A DNA stretch of 32,528 bases from Flavobacterium sp. (GCA_018883065.1 VEQT01000033.1:1-32528); one strand, 5' to 3'. Numbered from the stretch's first letter, positions 1 to 7,803 are shown. Notes: generated by a model from the sequence alone, not told the origin. Numbers and translations: made by a program.

Positions 1-21
1 TTTGTACACCTTTTTAAACAA

Positions 22-519
22 ATGAATTGCGAGATAGTAAAATTAGAAGAGTTTAGTGGTAATGAAGCTTCAGTATATTCAATTTATATTGAGGAAGAGA
101 AAATGACTTTATACGACAGATTTATTATTGAAAATAAAGTAAGATTTTTATCTGAAATAACGGATATTAATAAAAGACTTATCAATATTGGTAAAATTGG
201 TGCGCGCGAAAATTTCTTTAAAATAAATGAAGGTAACCCAGGTGATGGAGTATGTGCATTATATGATAACCCAAATTCAAATTTACGACTGTATTGCATA
301 AGATATGGTACAAGTATTGTTTTAATTGGAGGTGGTGGCTATAAACCAAAAACGATAAGAGCTTTACAAGAGGATGAAAAACTCAATGAAGAAAATGATT
401 TTCTTAAGCAACTTTCTAAAGAAATCAAACAAAGAATGTTAGATAAAGAATTAAAATTTACAACAGATTATTTAGATTTTGAAGGAGATATTAACTTTAA
501 TTTTAATGATGATGAATAA
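22..519 (+). CDS. Putative RelE/HigB-superfamily toxin of a TAC operon
   Basis: 165-aa protein with no signal peptide. Residues 50-115 resemble the RelE/HigB fold: a helix region, then a strand with LRLYCIRYG (R89, Y91, R94) and IVLIGGGGYKP, like the basic/aromatic core strands of ribosome-dependent mRNases. A charged helical tail (120-145) and an acidic C-terminus follow. It is longer than classical RelE/HigB (about 90-120 aa). The stop overlaps the start of the downstream XRE gene and a SecB-like gene follows, so I infer it is the toxin of a toxin-antitoxin-chaperone operon. The frame stays open to the window edge (codons FVHLFKQ precede the ATG), so the true start could lie upstream. The RelE-like assignment is by motif only. 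Confidence 0.6.
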   Translation: MNCEIVKLEEFSGNEASVYSIYIEEEKMTLYDRFIIENKVRFLSEITDINKRLINIGKIGARENFFKINEGNPGDGVCALYDNPNSNLRLYCIRYGTSIVLIGGGGYKPKTIRALQEDEKLNEENDFLKQLSKEIKQRMLDKELKFTTDYLDFEGDINFNFNDDE

Positions 520-931
520 CACACCGAGAACATACAAAAGCCCTATACTTTCAGAACTTATCGAAAACATTTCTCAAGAAGAACTGGAGAAAACAGAAAG
601 CAAAATGCGTCTTGCTATTAAAATTGCTGATGCTATTAAAGCTAAAGGGTATGGAAAAACTGAATTTGCAAAAAAAATCAAGAAAAACAATTCCGAAATA
701 AGCAAATGGTTAAGTGGTACTCACAATTTCACACACGATACACTAATTCTTTTACAAAAAGAACTAGATGTCAATTTAGTAAATTCTGAGATAAATCAAA
801 AGATGGAAATTAAAAACATACATATAGTAGCCGAAAGTACAAATAGCTCAAACTATAATTTTAATTTATCTAGAATATTTAATTTCAAAAAAACTGTTTC
901 TGTAAATACATATTCACTTTCTACAATTTAA
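512..931 (+). CDS. XRE-family antitoxin with C-terminal tail (HigA-like)
   Basis: 139 aa from the third of three consecutive ATGs; starts at 506 or 509 are equally possible. A helical N-terminus is followed by an XRE helix-turn-helix at about residues 33-88, with KTEFAKKIKKNNSEISKWLSG as its recognition region. The order toxin-then-antitoxin is HigBA-like, and the ATG overlaps the toxin stop (ATGAATAA). After the HTH comes a tail of about 50 aa (90-139) with hydrophobic and aromatic segments, NLSRIFNF and SVNTYSLSTI. In known TAC systems such a tail is the chaperone-addiction segment bound by the SecB-like partner, and I infer the same here. It probably represses its own operon, whose promoter lies outside the window. 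Confidence 0.72.
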   Translation: MNNTPRTYKSPILSELIENISQEELEKTESKMRLAIKIADAIKAKGYGKTEFAKKIKKNNSEISKWLSGTHNFTHDTLILLQKELDVNLVNSEINQKMEIKNIHIVAESTNSSNYNFNLSRIFNFKKTVSVNTYSLSTI

Positions 932-933
932 TT

Positions 934-1353
934 ATGGAACAAGAAAAAAATATTAGCTTTAGGTTAAAGAATATAGAATTTTTGGAATCAAGTATAATAG
1001 GTATCGATTACACAATAAGTACTAATACAATTTTCAAATTCAATATTAACATAGAGCATTTAGTAAACATCGATGAAAATTGGATTGCTATAAAACCAAA
1101 TGTTGAAATATTTACAGAAGAAAGTAACATAATTTTAGGTAAAATTTCATCAAGTTTAATTTTTGAATTTGAAAATTTAGCTAATTATATTGTTGAAAAA
1201 GAAGTGAAATTACCTTCAGATATCATTATTGCAATGAACTCAATTTCAATTTCTACAATTCGTGGCATAATGTTTTCTACTTTTAAAGGAACTTATTTAC
1301 ACAATGCCTTTTTACCTGTAATAGATCCTAAGGCATTTAATATTGAAAAGTAG
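934..1353 (+). CDS. SecB-like chaperone of a TAC system
   Basis: 139-aa soluble protein starting 2 bp after the antitoxin stop. It has the general make-up of SecB: an N-terminal strand (ISFRLKNIEFLESS), a beta-rich middle (30-80), and a C-terminal block with ISISTIRGIMF and LHNAFLPVIDPKAF. In E. coli SecB the matching block is ITSMVSRGTFP followed by NLAPVNFDALF. Position and small size match the SecB-like genes of TAC operons, such as Rv1957 of M. tuberculosis. The likely role is to hold the antitoxin in a toxin-neutralising state. A general export-chaperone role is possible but less likely given the operon. Confident in the family by motif, less so in the exact function. Confidence 0.68.
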   Translation: MEQEKNISFRLKNIEFLESSIIGIDYTISTNTIFKFNINIEHLVNIDENWIAIKPNVEIFTEESNIILGKISSSLIFEFENLANYIVEKEVKLPSDIIIAMNSISISTIRGIMFSTFKGTYLHNAFLPVIDPKAFNIEK

Positions 1354-1781
1354 TTTTAAATTAATGTGCCTTTAGTGCCTCTCAATAGAACAGCTTACTG
1401 GTAATTTATTTTAAATAAAGTAGAAAAACTCAATATCTCATTCACCTGCACAAAAATCGCTCCTAGTCCAAGTATTCCTAGCATCAATTCTTTGTTTGCT
1501 TCATTTCGCTAATTTCATTTTTAAATTACGTAACGTATTTTTTTGTTTATTGATAAATTGAAGTTTTTAGTTTCTATTGCCCCTCCTTCCCCCCGCCCCT
1601 AAAAAAATCACTGTCACAGTTTTTGCCACAACCTACTTCAAGCACTCTGCCTGTTGGCTAAGAACTTTTTGTTGTATAAGTGACTCTAGAAGTAGCCATT
1701 TGGCAAAGAGCTTGCCCAAAGCCAAAACAAAAACACGTACGCTTCGCAACTTGCGCCACTAATTTTTTTTCCCAAGCTTAG

Positions 1782-1864
1782 TTACATAATGTGGCATTAT
1801 AGTGCATAAAGAAACTCTCTATTTTTAACAAAATAATCAGATGCACTATAATAACATTATGTAA
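1782..1864. repeat. Long interrupted inverted repeat
   Basis: Left arm 1782-1807 and right arm 1841-1864. They pair over 10 bp (TTACATAATG) and 12 bp (ATTATAGTGCAT), separated by an asymmetric internal loop (TGGC against TT), with a 33-nt terminal loop. Two stem blocks with an unpaired spacer recall the shape of a folded integron attC site, but no GTTRRRY core is visible. It could equally be a terminator-like or transposon-end relic. Confidence 0.7.
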
Positions 1865-2497
1865 AAAAGCCGCAATACCCCACGCGCTTGCCAGTGGTTC
1901 CAGGACAACTTTTTTCTTTGCTTCCTCGCTCCAGCCTGCATAGAAAAAAACCGTCCTTCACCACTGTCTTCAACAACCTGCTGCATACCATAGAAAACTT
2001 TACGGTCATTCATGCTTTTAAGATCGTTTACATTAGCTGTCTTTAGCATCTAATTTTATAAATTGGGAAGTATTTGCATTGCTTTTGTAAGTGCCCCATC
2101 GTCTCAAAAACCACTAGATTTTCTTCTCAATCCATAAAAACTATCAGGCACCCACAAAACCAAAAAAAGCCAGCAAGAGTATCATTTTTATTTGCCAGAA
2201 CAAATAGCAGTTATTGCTTTCACAATAGCCGATGCCTTTACCAATACTCAGTAGTTTTCAATTCGAATTAAAATCTTCTGGAATATCAAGCATTTGTGCA
2301 TCCGCTATTTTTAAAAGCAATCAGTAACCTCACAATGCGCAAATAAAATTGATACACTTGCCCGGAGCTACTGCCACTGCACTAGGAAAGTTAATTCATT
2401 GTATTGTTTATTAAGAAGATCTTCATTATTTGAACAATTACAAAAAAGGAATTAATTCAAAAACAAAAAATAAAAAAAGAGAGCAAAGTAAAGTTCC

Positions 2498-2598
2498 GGG
2501 TATTCAAAAAAGCAAGTTCAAGCCTTCGGTTTCAGATAAAATCTCCATTCCCCTATAGCGATAGTATTTTATCCGAAAAACTTGCTTTTTTAAAACCC
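2498..2598. other. Nested long hairpin, candidate structured RNA or mobile relic
   Basis: Perfect 13-bp outer stem (2506-2518 with 2579-2591, AAAAAAGCAAGTT) extended by GGGT/ACCC (2498-2501 with 2595-2598). A perfect 8-bp inner stem follows (2535-2542 with 2566-2573, GATAAAAT) and a small apical CTAT-AGCG-ATAG hairpin (2553-2564). Purine-rich sequence upstream and T-rich sequence downstream could extend the helix. No promoter or neighbouring protein explains it. Confidence 0.6.
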
Positions 2599-2680
2599 TC
2601 CACTTGAAGCAATGGCTTTCTTTTTTTCTTTTTTTTCTTTTGAAATGAATATTTATCGCTTCTAATTTAAATAACATTAA

Positions 2681-2824
2681 GCGAAAAATAATTTAAAAGT
2701 CATAGTAAAGCAAAGCGGAATTCACGGGTACAAAATAACAAATTTAGTTCGTGAGAAAACGCAGCCAGCCATGTCGGCATTCATCAGAAACCAACTGGAA
2801 ATAGAAGAAAAACTAATCTTTTAA
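2681..2824 (+). pseudogene. Open frame without normal start ahead of DUF6943 gene
   Basis: An open frame of 47 codons ends 10 bp before the DUF6943 start. The peptide looks protein-like (HGYKITNLVREKTQP, then FIRNQLEIEEKLIF), but the only ATG (2771) leaves 17 residues and there is no earlier ATG, GTG or TTG. It may be the surviving 3' end of a gene that once sat in an operon with the DUF6943 gene, or a short coupled leader peptide. I do not recognise the family. Confidence 0.35.
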
Positions 2825-2834
2825 ATCCAAAGCC

Positions 2835-3263
2835 ATGATGAATTTTATCGTTAAAACCCACAAGACAGGAACCATTTACAACAAACCTTGCTTTTACATT
2901 TTAAATAAAGGAATAAACAGTGGGAAGCCTCAATATGAACCTTACACAAACAGCTTTGTTGTACTGTTTGAGAACATAGAAGTTTGCGAGAATCACTACT
3001 GGATTGCTTACAGTCTATGGAAAACTAAATTTTGGACTAAACATTTAATAGGTTCTGTGATTTTGTTTTTACGCCTTTCAGATTTTAAAAAGGAATTCTT
3101 TCCACAATCGAAACTACTAATGGAAGAACATGAAGCACATCTGCAACACATTGCAGCTCTAAAGTTATTGGAGGGAAAAGAAAAGCAATTTCATGAAAAC
3201 ATCAATTTAATTAACGAAATGCGAAGAGAAATTTTAATACGATACATAAAGCAGAAAATATAG
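2835..3263 (+). CDS. DUF6943 family protein
   Basis: 142 aa, cytosolic. The opening (MMNFIVKTHKTGTIYNKP, FYILNKGINSGKP) and the central LIGSVILFLRLSDFKKEF match what I remember of DUF6943, a Bacteroidota family usually seen in accessory and mobile regions and with no known function. The C-terminal half is a charged helix (HEAHLQHIAALKLLEGKEKQF). The ATG at 2838 is an alternative start. The 3' end (3124-3176) is repeated with one mismatch 3.24 kb downstream, so this gene marks the left edge of a duplicated junction around the following cargo genes. Confidence 0.6.
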   Translation: MMNFIVKTHKTGTIYNKPCFYILNKGINSGKPQYEPYTNSFVVLFENIEVCENHYWIAYSLWKTKFWTKHLIGSVILFLRLSDFKKEFFPQSKLLMEEHEAHLQHIAALKLLEGKEKQFHENINLINEMRREILIRYIKQKI

Positions 3264-3419
3264 TTTCAAATTGAATGAAAACCGTAAAAAATATTCAAAA
3301 AAACCGTAAAATAATCTAGGTTTTTAAAACTTATTTTACAAAAAATAAAAAAATGGATTAATTAAGTATAATAAAGATCTCAAATTATACAGTTAAGTAA
3401 AACTCAAATAAAGTAATAA

Positions 3420-3713
3420 ATGAAACTAAATAAAGAGGAACAAGAGACACTTGTAACTAAACTTAATCAAGTTTGGAAAATCAAATTTTGTGAGGTTTGT
3501 AACCAGACAAATTGGATGATTGATGATACTCTTTTTGAATTAAGAGAGTTTCACGGTGGACGAACAGTTTTAGGTAGTGGTGCAATTAAACCACTTATAA
3601 CAATCTCTTGCAATTCTTGTGGAAATACCAAAATGATGAATGCTATTCAACTTGGATTGGTTGATCCTAAAAGTCCAGACGGCGAAAAAAAGGAAGGAGG
3701 CGGTAATGAGTAA
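3420..3713 (+). CDS. Small zinc-ribbon-like hypothetical protein
   Basis: 97 aa with two CxxC knuckles, FCEVCNQTNW (about 25-34) and SCNSCGNTK (about 62-70), spaced as in a zinc ribbon, plus an acidic/lysine C-terminus. No TM segment. Its stop overlaps the next gene's ATG by 8 bp (ATGAGTAA), so the two are translationally coupled and probably act together. I do not recognise the family. A nucleic-acid- or protein-binding zinc ribbon is the plausible reading. Confidence 0.7.
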   Translation: MKLNKEEQETLVTKLNQVWKIKFCEVCNQTNWMIDDTLFELREFHGGRTVLGSGAIKPLITISCNSCGNTKMMNAIQLGLVDPKSPDGEKKEGGGNE

Positions 3714-4110
3714 TTTTAAATTTAGCCAAGAGTATGTTCTCTATAAAGCAAAAAAAGAAGGGGTTTATCCAATTAAAGAAACTGATTGGTCAAGATTAAA
3801 AAGGCAAATAAATGGTATTATTCCTGATAAGAATTTATTTCAAATACTTTCATCAATATCATTCGGTGTTTTTGCATCTGCAATTTTTTCAATAATTGGT
3901 TTCGGTACAGCTGAGAAATTAGACGTTTGGGTAATACCTACATCTTGGGTTATTTTTTCAGTTTCATTAATAGCAGGAATTGGTCTTTTAATTTTAGATA
4001 GACAACAAAAAGAAATGATAACTTATTCTACAAATGATGTATTGTCCGAAATGACAGAAATAGAAAAAACATTTGACAAATCAGGAGATGTATTAATAAA
4101 CGGTGAATAG
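3706..4110 (+). CDS. Two-TM membrane protein coupled to zinc-ribbon gene
   Basis: 134 aa. I chose the ATG at 3706 over an upstream in-frame start at 3640. A clear GGAGG ribosome binding site, unusual for this genome, lies just before it, and the N-terminal sequence MSNFKFSQEY looks normal. Two hydrophobic segments, about 46-69 (ILSSISFGVFASAIFS) and 77-100 (VWVIPTSWVIFSVSL), sit between a basic N-terminal domain and an acidic soluble tail. This gives a hairpin with both ends in the cytosol. The zinc-ribbon plus 2-TM arrangement resembles sensor/effector pairs in accessory islands, but no function can be assigned. Confidence 0.75.
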   Translation: MSNFKFSQEYVLYKAKKEGVYPIKETDWSRLKRQINGIIPDKNLFQILSSISFGVFASAIFSIIGFGTAEKLDVWVIPTSWVIFSVSLIAGIGLLILDRQQKEMITYSTNDVLSEMTEIEKTFDKSGDVLINGE

Positions 4111-4372
4111 CAATCATTTAACAAAAATTGAATTTATTTAAATCATAATAAAAAGATGTAATCTATGCTTTTTTTCTCATCCAGTTAATAAAAAATATGA
4201 TTAAGAATTTAGTAATCATTTATTCTTAAGTATTAATTTATTATTATAAAACTCTCAGAAATAATATTTAAAAAAATATAAAATCACATAAGTTCAATCT
4301 GAACCCAAAAAACAAAAAAAATAATTAAACTTAAATTATCAATATAAATCTAACAATACAATAATCCTCATT

Positions 4373-5080
4373 ATGAATATTATAAAAACAATCAGAAAAC
4401 CATATTTTTCATTAGTTTTTTCAGCTGCTATATTATTTACATCATGCTCGCAGACAGATAGTTTTAATAGTTCAATTATAAAAAGAGAAATTACATCTTT
4501 TGATATTGAAAAAATGCAACAACTTAAAATAATAAGTATCACAAACGAGCCAAACAACGAAAATAATTTTAATTCTTATATGTCTTGGATTAATATTAAT
4601 AATTGGCATATTAATTATCGTGGTTTTAATGACCAAAACTCAGCAAAAGTTATAATGTCTAATTCACTTCAAAAAAACATTAACTTTGCTAAAGAATCAG
4701 GAATTTTTTCATCTCAAGAAATAATAATAATTGATAATTTTATTTCTAAAATTACAAATTCAGAGAGTACTGAAATCTTTTTAGATGTCTTAAATAATTT
4801 TAAGTCAGAAATTGACGGTCTCAATCTATCAAAAGAAAATTATGCTAAATATGATAATTTATTTACTAGTTTAATTATCTTAAATAAAGTTAATCCAGAA
4901 GTATACAATTATAATCAATCAATACAAAACACAAATAGATGTGTTGGAAGTGCAATTGGACTTGCTTTATCGTATGCTGCTTTATTCACAATTGAAGTAG
5001 GTAGCTTTGGGTCTGCAACGGTTCTTACTTGTGTTGGTTTTGTATGGGCAAGTGCTACATTTGGTAGTGGTTGTAAATAA
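4373..5080 (+). CDS. Lipoprotein with glycine-rich, bacteriocin-like C-terminus
   Basis: 235 aa. The signal peptide ends in a lipobox (LFTSC, Cys25), so it is probably an exported lipoprotein. The middle (30-185) is polar, Asn-rich and helical. The last 46 residues are very different: a hydrophobic small-residue stretch with three cysteines (CVGSAIGLALSYAALF, GSFGSATVLTCVGF, FGSGCK) and glycine-zipper spacing, as in class II bacteriocins or membrane-active peptides. A 65-aa two-TM protein follows after 15 bp. I infer a toxin-like lipoprotein with a possible immunity partner. A structural envelope lipoprotein is the alternative. No domain recognised. Confidence 0.65.
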   Translation: MNIIKTIRKPYFSLVFSAAILFTSCSQTDSFNSSIIKREITSFDIEKMQQLKIISITNEPNNENNFNSYMSWININNWHINYRGFNDQNSAKVIMSNSLQKNINFAKESGIFSSQEIIIIDNFISKITNSESTEIFLDVLNNFKSEIDGLNLSKENYAKYDNLFTSLIILNKVNPEVYNYNQSIQNTNRCVGSAIGLALSYAALFTIEVGSFGSATVLTCVGFVWASATFGSGCK

Positions 5081-5095
5081 ATTTATATTTAAAAA

Positions 5096-5293
5096 ATGAT
5101 AAAATTTAACAACACTACTTTGTTCTTTCTATTTTCAGCTAGTCTTTTTTTCTTTGGCATTATGCTTTCTTCGATTATAGATGAGGGTTTTAAAGAAGGT
5201 AAGGATTTGTTTTATCAGTTAGGATTAATAATTCCTGCTTTGATTTCTGCTTTTTCATTTGGAACTAAACTTTTCAAAAAACCAAAAAATTAA
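5096..5293 (+). CDS. Small two-TM protein, possible immunity partner
   Basis: 65 aa with two TM segments, about 7-28 (TLFFLFSASLFFFGIML) and 38-58 (LFYQLGLIIPALISAF), a short acidic linker and a basic tail (FKKPKN). It lies 15 bp after the lipoprotein gene, so it is almost certainly co-transcribed. Small basic two-TM proteins next to membrane-active peptides are often immunity proteins. That is an inference from context only. Confidence 0.6.
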   Translation: MIKFNNTTLFFLFSASLFFFGIMLSSIIDEGFKEGKDLFYQLGLIIPALISAFSFGTKLFKKPKN

Positions 5294-5382
5294 ATTATTT
5301 GACACGAATTTGTTTCCGGTTGCTTTTATAATAATTCACTAAATTCGTTGAATTCTTACTAAGTATTAAACACTTATTTTAA

Positions 5383-6294
5383 ATGATAAAGCAAACAGTT
5401 ATACTATTATTTATTCTTATTACGCTCAGCTGTAATCATAAAGAAAATGATTTTGTAAAAACCGGACAAAAAAAAATTGATTTACATGATTACGAAGGCG
5501 CTATTTCAGATTTTACAGAAGCAATTGAGTTAGACCCAAATAACATTATTGCATATAGTGAAAGAGCTAGAGCGAAAAGCTACTTGAAAGATCATCAAGG
5601 TGAAATTGAAGATCTCAAAAAAATTATTGAAATTGAACCTAATAATATATCTGCTTATTTTTCATTGGCTTCAAAAGCTCACTTTCATTTTAATAGCGAT
5701 ATAGAACTACCTGAAGTCTACTTGAATAGAATCATTGAAATAGATCCAAATAATATTAAGGCTTATGAATATTTAACTTGGATGAAAGTAAATATTGATT
5801 ATCAAGAAACGATTCTTATATATTCAAAAATTCTTGCGATTGACCCTAATAATGAAAATGCATTATATGGGAGAGGAGATCAAAAAATGAAACTAGAAAA
5901 CTTTAGAGGTGCAATTTTAGATTACACAAAAATTATTGAACTTAATCCAAAATCTGATAACGGTTATCACAAGAGAGCAGAAGCAAAAAAAGGGCTTTAT
6001 GATTATCGTGCTGCAATACTAGACTTATCAAAAGCAATTGAAATTGACCCTAAAGATTCAGGTAATTATCACTTTAGAGGCCAATTAAAAGTTTTATTAA
6101 AAGAGTATCAAAGTGCAATTTCAGATTTTACAAAAGCAATTGAATTAAATCCTGAATATAATTTTATATATAAAGATAGAGGTTTAGCAAAAATTAAACT
6201 AAATCAAAAAGAAAGTGCTTGTTTAGATTTCAGTAAAGCAGGTGAGTCAGGCGTGTCTGGAGCATATGACTTGATAAAAGATTATTGCAACTAA
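5383..6294 (+). CDS. TPR-repeat lipoprotein
   Basis: 303 aa. The N-terminal signal peptide ends in LITLSC, giving a likely lipidated Cys at residue 17. Eight tandem TPR motifs of about 34 residues fill the rest (about 24-291), each ending in a variant of AIELDPNN, with conserved Ala/Tyr/Gly positions. TPR arrays bind partner proteins, here in the periplasm or at the outer membrane. It is separated from the upstream gene by 89 bp and may have its own promoter. Composition is as AT-rich as the other cargo genes. No partner can be named. Confidence 0.8.
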   Translation: MIKQTVILLFILITLSCNHKENDFVKTGQKKIDLHDYEGAISDFTEAIELDPNNIIAYSERARAKSYLKDHQGEIEDLKKIIEIEPNNISAYFSLASKAHFHFNSDIELPEVYLNRIIEIDPNNIKAYEYLTWMKVNIDYQETILIYSKILAIDPNNENALYGRGDQKMKLENFRGAILDYTKIIELNPKSDNGYHKRAEAKKGLYDYRAAILDLSKAIEIDPKDSGNYHFRGQLKVLLKEYQSAISDFTKAIELNPEYNFIYKDRGLAKIKLNQKESACLDFSKAGESGVSGAYDLIKDYCN

Positions 6295-6363
6295 TTTTTT
6301 GCCCTAGCTGTACAATTATAGTTTCTATGCTTTGTGTAAACTAATTTTTCAATATTGATGTAA

Positions 6364-6474
6364 GAACATAAAGCACATCTGCAACACATTGCAGCTCTAA
6401 AGTTATTGGAGGGAAGGGAAAAAAATCACGTTAACAGGAAGTCAATAACCTATATGCGCAGATTTATTTTATAG
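6364..6474 (+). pseudogene. Degenerate 3' remnant of a second DUF6943 gene
   Basis: The 53 bp at 6362-6414 match 3124-3176, inside the DUF6943 gene, with a single mismatch. The reading frame continues with a diverged version of the same tail (EGREKNHVNR, YMRRFIL then stop). There is no 5' part; a stop codon precedes it directly. It marks the right edge of the cargo block. Confidence 0.75.
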
Positions 6475-6525
6475 CCTTTGTTAATAAATAATATTGTACT
6501 TGCATCTTTAAAAACACTTTATAAC

Positions 6526-7803
6526 TTATAATTTTGTTGTTTTAAAAGCAATAGCTTTCAGTTCCTGTTCAGCTCTTGATATTCCGTATTTTTTAGCTAT
6601 TTCCTTCCAACCAGCAACAACATTCAATATTTCATCTATTATTTCAGATGCCCTTTTATCAGATAATCTAAAATACTCTGATACTTCCAATGCAAGATTT
6701 AAGTCTAATGAATTATCTGTGTCAGATATGTTTAGTTTTAAACCGGCACCATTTTCAATTGGATTAATATCATATGCGGGAGACAATACCCACCCATCAT
6801 TTTTTAATAAAAACCCATGATTTCTTAGATGGTCATCTGTATTTGTAATACAAATACTAAATACAATTCTTCTCCAAAGCTGCTCCAAATCCTGCTCTAC
6901 ATTAGCTCCATTATTTTGAATAAAATCAACAAGTTCTAAGTAACTAGCCCCATCCACATGGTCTTGCCCATCTGTATATCCAAGAATTGTCATTGCAGAC
7001 GCAAAATGTATCCGTTGCCCATCATTCCCTCGATCAAATCTCTTAGTGAGAAAAGTATAATAATCCGACGAAAACTTTTGTGCTTTAGATTCTGCCATAG
7101 TAATTCCAGCTAAAACAGCTAATTCATAAGTTACTATTTCCCAACCCCCTATATCACCTTGGTCGTTTCGGCTAGGAAATTTTGCTATCCACAAGCTACC
7201 ATTATTATCAACAATACTAGCTTTAGGCCTTGCGCCACCTAAAGAAGCTCCGGGAGCAATAAGCATGCTCAACCATTTTAAATATTCTGGATCATCAATA
7301 ACATCATCATCCTCAAGTCGTAAACTTATTTGCTCTAGTTCTCTAAGTGAAGTCCAAGGAGGACTGGCCATATGCTTATTGTCATTTAAAAATGGACCAT
7401 CCTCTTCGATTTTAAACCTTAGTGCTCCCATTCTATGACCATCATACACACCGAGTAAATAATCTGTTTCAAATAATTTATTTTCCTCTCTATTTTCATT
7501 TCTAGCAATAGCGGCTTCTCTTCTACGCATTAAAATTCTACCCCAACGATCTGGTGAAGAATCTAGAAATATTCCAAAATTATCATGTTCTTCGTTTAAA
7601 TAATGTAATCCAGAATATAATTGCAATCTGGGGTCTAGCAACTGAGCCGGGCCATTTTTCAACCATTCATCTTTATACTCGAATGAGAATACTTCTTTTC
7701 CTTTTAATCGATCAGAATGTAATATACCCATATGTAAAGGATTTTCCATTCCTGACCAATGAGCATATACATGTATATATCTTTTATTGTTTTGGTTAGC
7801 CAT
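6526..7803 (-). CDS. hipA: HipA-family serine/threonine kinase toxin
   Basis: 425 aa from the ATG at 7803, which overlaps the hipB stop by 8 bp (ATGGCTAA). Upstream in-frame starts would lie deep inside hipB. The N-terminal HipA subdomain (8-130) is followed by the kinase core: glycine-rich loop SLGGARPK (188-194), ATP-binding Lys in LWIAKFPS (about K208), catalytic NTDDHLRNHG (321-330) and metal-binding AYDINP (D345). All catalytic motifs are present, so it should be active. The E. coli homologue phosphorylates glutamyl-tRNA synthetase and causes persistence. The target here is unknown. It sits at the right edge of the DUF6943-flanked cargo. Confidence 0.93.
   Translation of the reverse strand: MANQNNKRYIHVYAHWSGMENPLHMGILHSDRLKGKEVFSFEYKDEWLKNGPAQLLDPRLQLYSGLHYLNEEHDNFGIFLDSSPDRWGRILMRRREAAIARNENREENKLFETDYLLGVYDGHRMGALRFKIEEDGPFLNDNKHMASPPWTSLRELEQISLRLEDDDVIDDPEYLKWLSMLIAPGASLGGARPKASIVDNNGSLWIAKFPSRNDQGDIGGWEIVTYELAVLAGITMAESKAQKFSSDYYTFLTKRFDRGNDGQRIHFASAMTILGYTDGQDHVDGASYLELVDFIQNNGANVEQDLEQLWRRIVFSICITNTDDHLRNHGFLLKNDGWVLSPAYDINPIENGAGLKLNISDTDNSLDLNLALEVSEYFRLSDKRASEIIDEILNVVAGWKEIAKKYGISRAEQELKAIAFKTTKL

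Larger units (their letters stand above)
1354..2680. other. Non-coding accessory spacer of about 1.3 kb
   Basis: No convincing gene on either strand. Open frames at 1577-1762, 1846-2049 and 2074-2271 have biased composition and no recognisable domain. A short hydrophobic minus-strand frame near 1400-1490 (MLGILGLGAIFVQVNE) may be a decayed gene end. The region holds an inverted repeat at 1782-1864, a smaller hairpin near 1699-1722 (TTTGGGCAA / TTTGCCAAA), a large nested hairpin at 2498-2598, and poly-T/poly-C runs. It looks like decayed mobile DNA or a non-coding RNA region between two accessory cassettes. Confidence 0.6.

Noticed and set aside
1782..1864. Integron attC site
   Set aside because: Shape is suggestive but neither GTTRRRY nor its complement is at the stem ends, and no integrase is in the window.
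1577..2271. Three short open frames (1577-1762, 1846-2049, 2074-2271) as genes
   Set aside because: Biased composition, no domain, overlap with inverted repeat, no operon context.
2498..2598. Retron
   Set aside because: No reverse transcriptase gene in the window, so only a structured element is claimed.
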